Source of the DNA: Bacteroidota bacterium
GTDB lineage: Bacteria; Bacteroidota; Ignavibacteria; Ignavibacteriales; Ignavibacteriaceae
Length of the DNA stretch: 64,000 nucleotides
Assembly: GCA_022564295.1 (NCBI GenBank)
Contig: JADFLR010000011.1
Coordinates: forward strand, 78,096-142,095
Reading direction: 5' to 3'
Shown: in pieces, positions 17,210 through 25,879 of the stretch
Position numbering within the stretch: position 1 is the first letter of the stretch
Layout of the letters: every line of letters starts with the position of its first letter
Program-made: the position numbers and the translations under genes
Notes under the pieces: generated by a model
Told to the model about the DNA's origin: nothing
Database searches by the model: none
The model's input: only the letters and a program-made list of their open reading frames with translations

Positions 17210-18586
17210 ATGGTTGAGTTTAAATTTACCGCACAACGACTTAATGGTCAAAACATTTCAGGTACTTTGTCTGCGGTTTCTGCCTCAGAGGGAAAAAAGA
17301 AAATACAGAAGTTGGCAGAAAAGAATAAACTTAAGCTGAACACAATTCAGAAAAAATCCACTTACCTTTATAAGGTAAGAAAAGGTAATGAAAAACCGAT
17401 AAGGGGTGATCAAAAAGCTTTTAGTAAAAAGGAAGTGGAAGAAGCACTTAGCCGGCTGGGGTACAAAGTTTTATCAGTAAATAAAAAACTTCTGGATTTT
17501 CAGAGGAAACCCCCAATCGCTGAGATAGTAACTTTTGTAAAAATAAGTGCCGAACTACTTGATCAGAAATTAGCTTACAGCGAAGTTTTAACTCTTCTTA
17601 TTAATGACACACCAAATCCCGCTTTAAAAAGCACTTTAAAAGAAATTAATAATGATTTGAAAAAAGGAGCAGACAGTGAGGTCACCTTTCAAAAATACCA
17701 GGGAATATTTGGCAAGTTTACCGCTTATATGCTCGGGCTTGCTTCCAAAAGCGGAAACATGGCTGAGATTTATCTCGCTACTGCAAAGTTCCTCGAAAGA
17801 AGGCAGGAATTCAGGAAAAGTTTGCGCAGTGCATTAATAACACCGGCGGTAACAATGTTTGTTTTATTCGGTGCAGTTATGTTTTATGTTGGATACATCT
17901 TTCCGGAAACCGCAAAACTTTTTATTAGGTTCGGTATTGAACTTCCACCAATGACCGCATTCACACTTACGTTTAGTGATTTTTTAATCGAAAATCCCCT
18001 ACTTATTACAGCCGTAATGTTTCTACCCCCCATCGCGATGGTACTTTACGGAAAAACAAAAAAAGGCAGGTTGTTGTATGATAGATACATTTTGAAGTTG
18101 CCTGTTATTGGCTCTCTGATTCATAAAACACTTATCGAAGTTTTCTGCCGTGTATTTTATACTCTTTATCATGGTTCTGCTGATAGTATAGAGCCGATAA
18201 GAATAGCTTCAGAAGCAGCAGGCAATATATATTTTGAGAGCAGGATAAAACAAATAGCTATACCCTTGATGCTTAAGAAGGGAGTTGGAATGACAGAAGC
18301 ATTCGAGGCGTCCGGGGTGTTTACCGAGACAGCATTATCAAGATTTCATTCCGGTGAAGAATCCGGAACAATTAAAAACACAGCTTTAATGTTGGCTAAT
18401 TATTATGAGAGCGAGACAGTCTATCGTTTAAAGAACCTGATTGAAATTATCCAGGTTATAATTGCAATGGTAATAATGGTCGTTATGATTGCGCTCACTT
18501 TAGTATCAGCCGAGACTGCAACTGTAAGACCTAAAAGTCCGGGTGTAGGTAGCACTACAATTGAAGTGGAGAGAAATATCGGATGA
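17210..18586 (+). CDS. pilC: PilC/GspF-type inner-membrane platform protein
   Basis: A 458-residue polytopic protein of the type II secretion F family, the membrane platform on which the pilus motors act. The family domain appears twice, around residues 105-230 (ISAELLDQKLAYSEVLTLL; FLERRQEFRKSLRSALITPAV) and 300-435 (FCRVFYTLYHGS; FHSGEESGTIKNTALMLANYYE), with hydrophobic helices near 213-233, 262-282 and 405-428. The first 100 residues seem to hold two copies of a short soluble module (FTAQRLNGQNISGTL... and YKVRKGNEKPIRGD...), an extension beyond the simplest PilC. It overlaps the next gene by 4 nt, so translation is coupled to the assembly ATPase. Confidence 0.9.
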   Translation: MVEFKFTAQRLNGQNISGTLSAVSASEGKKKIQKLAEKNKLKLNTIQKKSTYLYKVRKGNEKPIRGDQKAFSKKEVEEALSRLGYKVLSVNKKLLDFQRKPPIAEIVTFVKISAELLDQKLAYSEVLTLLINDTPNPALKSTLKEINNDLKKGADSEVTFQKYQGIFGKFTAYMLGLASKSGNMAEIYLATAKFLERRQEFRKSLRSALITPAVTMFVLFGAVMFYVGYIFPETAKLFIRFGIELPPMTAFTLTFSDFLIENPLLITAVMFLPPIAMVLYGKTKKGRLLYDRYILKLPVIGSLIHKTLIEVFCRVFYTLYHGSADSIEPIRIASEAAGNIYFESRIKQIAIPLMLKKGVGMTEAFEASGVFTETALSRFHSGEESGTIKNTALMLANYYESETVYRLKNLIEIIQVIIAMVIMVVMIALTLVSAETATVRPKSPGVGSTTIEVERNIG

Positions 18587-20376
18587 TCGACACAAATCTT
18601 GAAATGACGGATAAAATCGGTTATCTGCTATTTAAAAAAGGTATAATCGATTCAGCTATTCTCGAAAAGGCATTGCTTGCTAAAGCAAATGATAATCATA
18701 AGATAAAAAGAAATCTTGCACAAATACTTGTAGAGGATTTTAATTTTGATCACGACAGGATATTCAGGGAAGTAGCTATTCTCTACGCTTTTCGCGAGCT
18801 GGAAACAAAGCCCGAAGAAATCCCCGAAGAACGTATTGAATCAATAAAGAATATGATAGATCAGGCGGATGAATCGCTAAAAGAGTTGATGATAAATCAC
18901 CATGTTATTCCTTTTATGTATGATGAAAGAATAAAGGATAAGCTTATACTCGCGTCTATCGATCCTACTGACAGGTATATACCACGTATAGCATTTGGAC
19001 TGAATGCTAAAAAGTATGAAGTAATATTTATAAAAAAATCAGATTACGAAAAGCTTATTAAAATAATTCTTCCGCCCGAAAACGAATTTTTAAAGGCAAT
19101 GGAGGAAGATGAAGATCTTTTCCACGTGGAAGAATCTGATGAAAATGTTGTTGATGAAGAAGAACTCGATTCGGAAATAAATAGAAGCGCTTTAATAAAT
19201 CTGATTGAAGGCGCTTTGATAGAAGCTGTTAGAAAAGGTGCAAGCGATATCCATTTTATCCCCTGCTCGGGAAAAAAAACTGAAATATATATGAGAGTTG
19301 ATGGTGCTTTACAATTATGGCATGTACAGGAAAGCACTTTACCGGAAGCTGTAGTGGCAGTAGTTAAGGATCGTGGAAAGGGAATGGATAGGTTTGAAAG
19401 AGAAATGGGTCAGGATGGGTTTATACAACGCGAGATAGATCACCACATAATTAGGTTCAGAGTATCAGTTCTACCGGTAGTAGGCACAGAAATAAAAAAT
19501 AAATTTGAAAGTGTTGTAATACGTATTTTAGACGATAGAAATGTTATCAGAGACCTTGAAAAATTAGGTTTAACTGGATATGCAAAAAAAGCATTTGTAA
19601 AAGCTATCAACCAGCCGCAAGGAATGGTAATATTAACCGGACCAACAGGTAGCGGTAAAAGTACAACGCTTGTTGCCGCACTTTATCAGGTGATTACTCC
19701 CGAAGTTAATGTTCTTACCGTTGAAGATCCGGTTGAATATGTTATTGAAGGAGCCCGCCAGCTTAAGATTGGCCGCAAAATGAATTTTGAAATGGCAATC
19801 AGGTCAATTCTTAGGCATGATCCGGATATTGTTTTAGTGGGTGAGATGAGAGACAAAGAAACTGCTGAAACTGCAATTAAACTTGCAAATACAGGGCATT
19901 TAACATTTTCAACTCTTCATACTAATGATGCCCCCAGTGCAGTTGCACGTCTTTATAAAATGGGAATAGAACCTTTTTTGATAGCTTATGCAATTAATCT
20001 CATAGTGGCACAGAGGTTGATTAGAACGTTTTGTAGTAAATGTAAAAAGAGATTAAGTAATTTTGACGAATCATTGATGAGCGCAGCCGGATTAGATATA
20101 GCAGAATGGAGAAACCACACTGTTTATAAGCCGGTAGGCTGTGATGAATGCAGCGGCTCCGGCTATAAAGGAAGAATGGCAATACACGAAGCTCTTTACT
20201 TTACAAAAGAAATCCGTCAGCTAATCGTCAAATCTGGCGTCGAAGTTGACGAAGAGAGCATAAGAATTCAGGCAAAAAAAGATGGATCTTATAATCTAAG
20301 GGATTCCGGACTTGCAAAAGTAAAGCTTGGCTTAACATCAATTGAAGAGGTTCTTTCTTCAACATCAGATGAGTAA
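18583..20376 (+). CDS. pilB: PilB/GspE-type assembly ATPase
   Basis: A 597-residue hexameric motor ATPase that drives subunit addition. An MshEN-like N-domain (YLLFKKGIIDSAILEKALL..., about 10-75) is followed by the N2 domain and the core: Walker A GPTGSGKSTT at about 353, VEDPVEY (Asp box), Walker B-like VLVGEMRDKETAETA at about 419, His box HLTFSTLHTNDAPSA, and the zinc tetracysteine CSKC (about 484) with CDECSGSGYKGR (about 521), which marks the extension rather than retraction class. ATGA overlap with pilC. All catalytic elements look intact. Confidence 0.93.
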   Translation: MIDTNLEMTDKIGYLLFKKGIIDSAILEKALLAKANDNHKIKRNLAQILVEDFNFDHDRIFREVAILYAFRELETKPEEIPEERIESIKNMIDQADESLKELMINHHVIPFMYDERIKDKLILASIDPTDRYIPRIAFGLNAKKYEVIFIKKSDYEKLIKIILPPENEFLKAMEEDEDLFHVEESDENVVDEEELDSEINRSALINLIEGALIEAVRKGASDIHFIPCSGKKTEIYMRVDGALQLWHVQESTLPEAVVAVVKDRGKGMDRFEREMGQDGFIQREIDHHIIRFRVSVLPVVGTEIKNKFESVVIRILDDRNVIRDLEKLGLTGYAKKAFVKAINQPQGMVILTGPTGSGKSTTLVAALYQVITPEVNVLTVEDPVEYVIEGARQLKIGRKMNFEMAIRSILRHDPDIVLVGEMRDKETAETAIKLANTGHLTFSTLHTNDAPSAVARLYKMGIEPFLIAYAINLIVAQRLIRTFCSKCKKRLSNFDESLMSAAGLDIAEWRNHTVYKPVGCDECSGSGYKGRMAIHEALYFTKEIRQLIVKSGVEVDEESIRIQAKKDGSYNLRDSGLAKVKLGLTSIEEVLSSTSDE

Positions 20377-20576
20377 ATCAGTTGGTAGAATTGTTTTCTT
20401 TACTTAGGGTTAGGTTAATCAATTAAAAATATATATATGTAATAACAGTCTAAATAGTTCAAATAAAAGAAATTAAATATATTTATTAAAGTGATACTTT
20501 TACAAAATTTTTTTTTATATTATATATATTGAAGTTAACGATAATAGGATACAAACAAATTAGGTAGATTATTACA

Positions 20577-21824
20577 GTGTTTGAAAGCCCCATTGCAACC
20601 GCAACTGAAGAAAAAGGAATTCTTGAGAATTTTATAAGTACAATTCCCGAATCGATTTTTGGCCCCGATAGAGTTAGATTTATTGTGGAAAACGCCATTA
20701 AATTAGATGAACAGGATAAAATAGTACTTAGAAATTATGTAAATAAAATTCTTACATATATGATTGAAAACGATGCTTCGGATATTGAAATTGGCGGGCA
20801 CGGTAATGAAGGTTATATATGGATGAGAATTCATGGAAAAAAGGAAAGAGTTAAAGAGTTACAACAATTTAGTGAAGATGAAGCCGCATTAATAATTATT
20901 AATCTTTTTAACGAAAATCAAAAAGAACATCTGCTAAAAAACAGAAACCTCGATTTTAGTTATACCTACTTTTACGAAACCAGGAAACTTAATGTACGAT
21001 TCAGAGCCGACGCCTATTTTGATCTTGATACATTAGCCATGAATATGCGACTGATAAACCTGTTTATTCGTCCATTGGCATCATTAGAGTTTCATCCGCT
21101 AACAATAAGATCATTCAGTCATAATTATATAAAGTTTGGTTTAACAATAATTACAGGAATAACCGGTTCAGGCAAATCATCTACCTTAGATTCTATAATC
21201 GATCATCATAATAAATTCGATCCCGCACATATAATTATTATAGCATCTCCAGTAGAGTATGTTCATACATCGAATATTTCTCTTATAAAACATAGGGAGA
21301 TAGGTCGTGATGTTCTTTCATTCAAAGATGGAATAGTTCAGGCATTACGGCAGGATCCTGATATCATTGTTGTGGGTGAGATGCGCGACCCCGAGACTAT
21401 AATGGCAGCACTTGAAGTAACCGATACAGGTCATAAAGTATTTTCCACGTTACACACTTCCTCTGCAACTGAATCGCTGGATAGAATAATTGCTGAGGTT
21501 CATCCAATAGAGCAGGAACGTGTACGAAACCGTTTGGCTGATGTGCTTATTTCGGTAGTATCCCAAAAACTGGTTCCTACATTAGAGGGTAAAAGAGTAC
21601 TTGCTAAAGAGGTGCTTATAGTTACACCGAGCGTAAGGGCAGCTATTAAAAACAATAACACAAGCGAAATATATATGATGATCAACCAAGGCAGTGCACA
21701 GGGAATGATAACTATGGAACAGGATCTTAAAAGACTTTATATGCAGAAAAAGATCTCACTGGAAACTGCAATTACATACGCAAATAATAAAACAAGAATA
21801 CAACAAATATTATTAGTAAAATGA
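20577..21824 (+). CDS. pilT: PilT-like retraction ATPase
   Basis: A 415-residue ATPase of the PilT class. Walker A is GITGSGKSSTLDS (about 193), Walker B RQDPDIIVVGEMRDPETIMAA, the His box GHKVFSTLHTSSATESLDRII, and a C-terminal SVRAAIKNN replaces the AIRNLIRE motif of classical PilT. It lacks the zinc tetracysteine of PilB. The start is a GTG. The protein has about 60-70 residues more than E. coli-type PilT, mostly at the N-terminus. Its presence with PilB argues for a retractable fibre rather than a pure secretion system. It overlaps the next gene by 4 nt. Confidence 0.9.
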   Translation: MFESPIATATEEKGILENFISTIPESIFGPDRVRFIVENAIKLDEQDKIVLRNYVNKILTYMIENDASDIEIGGHGNEGYIWMRIHGKKERVKELQQFSEDEAALIIINLFNENQKEHLLKNRNLDFSYTYFYETRKLNVRFRADAYFDLDTLAMNMRLINLFIRPLASLEFHPLTIRSFSHNYIKFGLTIITGITGSGKSSTLDSIIDHHNKFDPAHIIIIASPVEYVHTSNISLIKHREIGRDVLSFKDGIVQALRQDPDIIVVGEMRDPETIMAALEVTDTGHKVFSTLHTSSATESLDRIIAEVHPIEQERVRNRLADVLISVVSQKLVPTLEGKRVLAKEVLIVTPSVRAAIKNNNTSEIYMMINQGSAQGMITMEQDLKRLYMQKKISLETAITYANNKTRIQQILLVK

Positions 21825-23368
21825 AACCATTAGTCTGCATATACTGTGAAGGAAACGACACAAAACTTGCTGTAGTCGGTAAAGATAAAGATTCCGATAA
21901 AGTAAAAGTATTCAGAACTGCCTCGGTTAGTATTACGCCTTCAGCTGTTGATATTGAAGCCGGAGCCACTGGAATTAGTTTGGATGACGGACTTCAACTT
22001 GAAGGATTGGAAGGGGAATCAACCACAATTGAAAGTAATGTTGAAGATTCCAGTATTGATGAAATTCAAAAAGTGCTTTCGGGACTTAACTTATCCCAGT
22101 ATTCTTTTATTCCCGCATTAACAGAGCCATCTATTTATTACCATCTGTACGAAGGTTCGAGATCGAGCAAACCTGCAAAACTAAAGCAAGCTATTATTGA
22201 TGAAATACTTGAAACAAAAAATGTATCGGTTGAGAAAGATAGTATTGATTTTACTGAACTATCCGATAAGTCTCTGCTTTCAGTATTTCTAGTTGGGGAA
22301 GTTGCCTGCATAAACCTTATTAATTCAGTTGCGGCTAAAAATGGTAAAAGATTTTACAGTGTGCCAACAGTTAAAAGTTCCGATATTTCTCTGGCTTATT
22401 ATGTTGCTAAGAAAAAGAAATTCTTCCCCGACGACCATTCCCTTATTGTTTACATAGGAAAAGAATACAGCAAATTAATCTTTCTGCAGGGTAGAAGATT
22501 AAAACACATCGGAACTACACTTGATATTGGTGTTTCAAACCTCCATACGTATGATGTTTACTTCTCAAAAATTCTTCTTGAAATGGAGAACGGAGGAATA
22601 CCATCATTAGATAATATTATTGTTTGTGGTGAAGACGATTCCGAAAACCTAATTCTTTCCTTCTACGGAACATTTCCTGAAGCAAATGTTAGCCGGCTTG
22701 AATTTGATGACCTGGATTTAACCGATATTGATGAAGAAACCAAAGAAAGATTTTCTGCATTCAGCATTCTAATTGCTACAGCTGTAGATTATTACGATGA
22801 GCTCAGCGGACTGCATGAAGGTATAAATCTCCTTCCTAAATCAGTTAGTGAAGAACAGAAATTTTTTCAATTCTCCTGGCAAAGTTATGCAATTCTTCCC
22901 TTGCTTTTTGTTGTCGGCTTTTTAATAACACAAGAGGTATTAGAAAACAGCAGCACACTTTCTAAACTTGATGCCGAAATTACAGAAAAAACTTTACTTA
23001 TGAGACAAAACCAGGAAACACTTGGCAAAATAGCGCAACTGGAAGGGAAGATCAGCAGTTTCGACCAGACACAAGCAATATTAGATTCGGCTACTGCGGG
23101 TACAGGCGTTTGGAATGAGATTCTTAGGGACATTTCCAAGTTTACCAGCAAGAAAAAAAGTATCTGGTTGTCAAAACTTTCAAGAAGAGACCAGCAAACT
23201 GTAATTGCCGAAGGATATTCACTCTCTCGATATGCATTAACTGATTTTGCTTATTCGATTGAACAGGCAACGTTAAACAGTATGCTATATGAATCGTTGA
23301 GAGACCGGAATGCATATAAGTTCAACCTAACTTTTAATATATCAACTTATCCAAAAGAAAATGAATAA
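21821..23368 (+). CDS. PilM-PilN fusion, inner-membrane alignment protein
   Basis: A 515-residue protein. Residues 1-345 look like a divergent actin-fold PilM domain (cytoplasmic), ending in GINLLPKSVSEEQKFFQFSW. The NLLP stretch is the N-terminal motif that PilN normally uses to bind PilM. A single transmembrane segment follows at about 356-375 (YAILPLLFVVGFLITQEVL), then a coiled coil and a PilN-like periplasmic domain (WLSKLSRRDQQTVIAEGYSLSRYALTDF). The whole thus resembles GspL in layout. It sits between pilT and the pilO-like gene, with 4- and 8-nt overlaps. Divergence in the actin part leaves ATP binding uncertain. Confidence 0.8.
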   Translation: MKPLVCIYCEGNDTKLAVVGKDKDSDKVKVFRTASVSITPSAVDIEAGATGISLDDGLQLEGLEGESTTIESNVEDSSIDEIQKVLSGLNLSQYSFIPALTEPSIYYHLYEGSRSSKPAKLKQAIIDEILETKNVSVEKDSIDFTELSDKSLLSVFLVGEVACINLINSVAAKNGKRFYSVPTVKSSDISLAYYVAKKKKFFPDDHSLIVYIGKEYSKLIFLQGRRLKHIGTTLDIGVSNLHTYDVYFSKILLEMENGGIPSLDNIIVCGEDDSENLILSFYGTFPEANVSRLEFDDLDLTDIDEETKERFSAFSILIATAVDYYDELSGLHEGINLLPKSVSEEQKFFQFSWQSYAILPLLFVVGFLITQEVLENSSTLSKLDAEITEKTLLMRQNQETLGKIAQLEGKISSFDQTQAILDSATAGTGVWNEILRDISKFTSKKKSIWLSKLSRRDQQTVIAEGYSLSRYALTDFAYSIEQATLNSMLYESLRDRNAYKFNLTFNISTYPKENE

Positions 23369-24236
23369 GAAATTAAGAAGCACATTAAGTTTATTAGGGT
23401 TGCTGCTGCTTATAGTATTAATTGGTGGAATTTACATTTTTATGTTTCAGCGAAGTGATCTAAATGATAAGAAGGAAAAGCTGAACGAGATGAATGCAAA
23501 CTCATACGATCCCGTTGAACTTGCCGCAAGATATGAACAGCTAAAGGTGAGGTCTGCAATTTTAGATTCGGTTCTGCAAAGCAGAAAATTTAACATTCCC
23601 AAAGATCTTTCTTCAATTAAGTTTTTTAACTTTATAAATAATGTTGTTTCCAATTTTTCGGAACATACACAGGTTAACATTGAGTTTCAGAAAAGAGAAC
23701 AGCAGAAAGATTTTTTCTTTTATGAATACAAACTTACCGGCAGCGGATTCTACAACGAAGTTTTCCGGCTTATTTATTCTATAGAGCAAAGCAAGGAACT
23801 TAAAAAAATCACTACGCTGAATATTAGTAATATGATCAAAACAGATGAAGAAGGAATTCCTTTGTTTCTGATAAGTTTTGAGATGAACTCACAAGTATAT
23901 TTTTCTAATGACAGTAGATTTGCTCCCGAAGAACTTGTCGAAAATGACCTTAGAACTGGTCCGATTTATGATGCTTTCTATCCGCTGATAAGGAATGAGA
24001 TTCCCCCGAATGTTGACGAATTACTTGATGTTCAAGGCAGCAAACTTCTTGCGCTCATTCCCGAAGGTGCCTTTATCGCTGATACACATGGTAACACATA
24101 TCTCGTTTGGGAAGGTGAACAGGTTTACCTCGGTTACCTAACCCAGATAGATTACGAAGAAAACACTGTGAATTTTATTCTTAATAAAGGCGGAATAATT
24201 GAAAAGATAACTCTTGAACTGGATCGAGAAAATTAA
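23361..24236 (+). CDS. PilO-like protein with PilP-like C-terminal domain
   Basis: A 291-residue bitopic protein with a short cytoplasmic start, a membrane helix at about 9-29 (LLGLLLLIVLIGGIYIFMF), a coiled coil (LNDKKEKLNEMNANS) and a ferredoxin-like periplasmic domain to about 185, as in PilO. Residues about 215-291 (DVQGSKLLALIPEGAFIADTHGNTYLVWEGEQVYLGYLTQIDYEENTVNFIL) resemble the small beta-sandwich of PilP, the domain that touches the secretin. If so, one polypeptide replaces PilO and PilP. It overlaps the previous gene by 8 nt and precedes the secretin by 24 nt. Confidence 0.7.
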   Translation: MNKKLRSTLSLLGLLLLIVLIGGIYIFMFQRSDLNDKKEKLNEMNANSYDPVELAARYEQLKVRSAILDSVLQSRKFNIPKDLSSIKFFNFINNVVSNFSEHTQVNIEFQKREQQKDFFFYEYKLTGSGFYNEVFRLIYSIEQSKELKKITTLNISNMIKTDEEGIPLFLISFEMNSQVYFSNDSRFAPEELVENDLRTGPIYDAFYPLIRNEIPPNVDELLDVQGSKLLALIPEGAFIADTHGNTYLVWEGEQVYLGYLTQIDYEENTVNFILNKGGIIEKITLELDREN

Positions 24237-24260
24237 TAAAAACTGATTGAGAGAAATATT

Positions 24261-25508
24261 ATGAAAACAATTGTAACATACTTTATTCTATCTCTTTTTC
24301 TGGTACTGCAAATCTTCCCGCAAAAATACTGGGAGCGAAGATTTAAGGATTATACAAATCCAGATGAACTTGTAACAATGTCCGAGTCACTTCCTTTCAA
24401 TCAGGCAGTTGAACTTTTAAGCAAGGTTAGTGAAAGCATTACGGGCAAAAGAATTGTAAGTACTATTGAAAAGACAGATCCGATTGGTGTTGAAATAGTT
24501 AATATGCCGTACGATAAAGCCCTGCTTATTATTGTGCAATATGCTAATCTCATCTTTGATGAAAAGCAGGATATCATTGTTATTAAAAGCAAGAAAGTTG
24601 ATGAACAGCGTTCGGTAGATACCTATGCGTCGGTGGATTCAAGAGAGGTGAAAATATCGGCAGTATTTTTTGAAATGGATGTTCAAAAATCTAAAAAGAT
24701 AGGAATTGATTGGAATATTTTACTTAGTGGCGAAAGTATAGATTTAGCCGGTTTGTTAAGATCAGAGTCCAGCAGCGAAACGGGTGAAGAAGGAGGCGGA
24801 GGTTCGACCCAAAGCGGCTTACAATCCGAGTTTAATTTGGGTATTGCTTCAGATTTTTCCATAGGTAGTTTTTTTGGTCAGGCAACTGCACTTTTTAGGT
24901 TTTTTGAAGACGAAGGTTTGGGCGAAATTATTTCGAGTCCAAGTATTATTGTAAGAGATAAAAGTAAAGGCAGCATTCAGGTTGGTTCCGATTTTTCTGT
25001 AAGAACTAGAGACTTTGCAGGCAATACCGTTGAAAAATTCTTCCCGACAGGAACAATTATAGAGGTTACACCTTACATTCATAATGAAGAAGGATTGGAT
25101 TATATTTTACTTGATATTCTTGTAGAAAGAAGTTCCTTCTCTCAAAACGAAACCACAACAGAAATTAGAAAGACGAACGCAACTACACAGGTAATAATGC
25201 TTGATGGAGAAGAAACCGTAATAGGCGGATTGTTTGTTAACGAAGAAGTAAAAGTACGAAACGGTATTCCGTTTCTTAAAGACCTTCCGTGGTGGGTATT
25301 TGGTATAAGGTATCTTACAGGAAGTGATGAAACAATTATCAGGAAAAAAGAACTCATCATCTTACTTAAAGCTGAATTAGTACCTACACTGAAAGAAAGA
25401 TTCGCTCATCCGAATACAAAGAATGTTATTAAAACTCAGATCGAAAGAGACCGGGAGCGAATTAAATATTACAAAACAGATGGAATTTCCAATAAGGAAT
25501 ATAATTAA
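24261..25508 (+). CDS. Secretin outer-membrane channel (PilQ/GspD family)
   Basis: A 415-residue protein with a signal peptide (residues 1-20), a short STN/N0-like domain (about 40-115, LPFNQAVELLSKVSESITG) and a secretin domain from VKISAVFFEMDVQKSKKIGIDW to the end. The hallmark GLGEIISSPSIIVRD, the gate region and the motif NATTQVIMLDGEETVIGGLF followed by NGIPFLKDLPWWVFG are all present. It is short for PilQ, lacking AMIN and extra N-domains. This is the presumed exit pore for the fibre. It is the last structural gene before the regulator block, 2 nt from the next start. Confidence 0.9.
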   Translation: MKTIVTYFILSLFLVLQIFPQKYWERRFKDYTNPDELVTMSESLPFNQAVELLSKVSESITGKRIVSTIEKTDPIGVEIVNMPYDKALLIIVQYANLIFDEKQDIIVIKSKKVDEQRSVDTYASVDSREVKISAVFFEMDVQKSKKIGIDWNILLSGESIDLAGLLRSESSSETGEEGGGGSTQSGLQSEFNLGIASDFSIGSFFGQATALFRFFEDEGLGEIISSPSIIVRDKSKGSIQVGSDFSVRTRDFAGNTVEKFFPTGTIIEVTPYIHNEEGLDYILLDILVERSSFSQNETTTEIRKTNATTQVIMLDGEETVIGGLFVNEEVKVRNGIPFLKDLPWWVFGIRYLTGSDETIIRKKELIILLKAELVPTLKERFAHPNTKNVIKTQIERDRERIKYYKTDGISNKEYN

Positions 25509-25510
25509 TT

Positions 25511-25876
25511 ATGGAATCTATTTTAATTGTTGATGATGACGTTAACATTTGCACTATGCTATCGGAAGAGTTAACGGAAATTGGATACGACACATATTTT
25601 CTTACAAGTGGCCAAGGTGTTTTGGAATATGTTCAAAACAACCAGGTCGATCTGATTCTGCTCGATCTTAAAATGCCCAGTAAGAATGGATTCGAAGTTT
25701 TGCAGGAACTTCATTACAATAACCTCAACATTAGGGTTATAGTGCTTACTGCATATGCTGATGTTCAAAGTGCAATTGAAGCGGCAAATTTGGGAGCCAG
25801 CGATTTTATAAGTAAACCATATGATTTTGATGAGCTATTAATAACAATTCGTAAAACAGTTCAGCGAGAAGTATAG
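25511..25876 (+). CDS. Single-domain response regulator
   Basis: A 121-residue CheY-like receiver with acidic pair DDD near the start (ILIVDDDVNICTML), phospho-acceptor Asp in LILLDLKMPSKNG, the conserved Thr in IVLTAYADV and Lys in FISKPYDFDE. No output domain. It sits 2 nt after the secretin and 3 nt before the large hybrid kinase, so it is probably its partner or a relay carrier, and may act on the pilus machine. All phosphorylation residues are intact. Confidence 0.92.
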   Translation: MESILIVDDDVNICTMLSEELTEIGYDTYFLTSGQGVLEYVQNNQVDLILLDLKMPSKNGFEVLQELHYNNLNIRVIVLTAYADVQSAIEAANLGASDFISKPYDFDELLITIRKTVQREV

Positions 25877-25879
25877 TGT

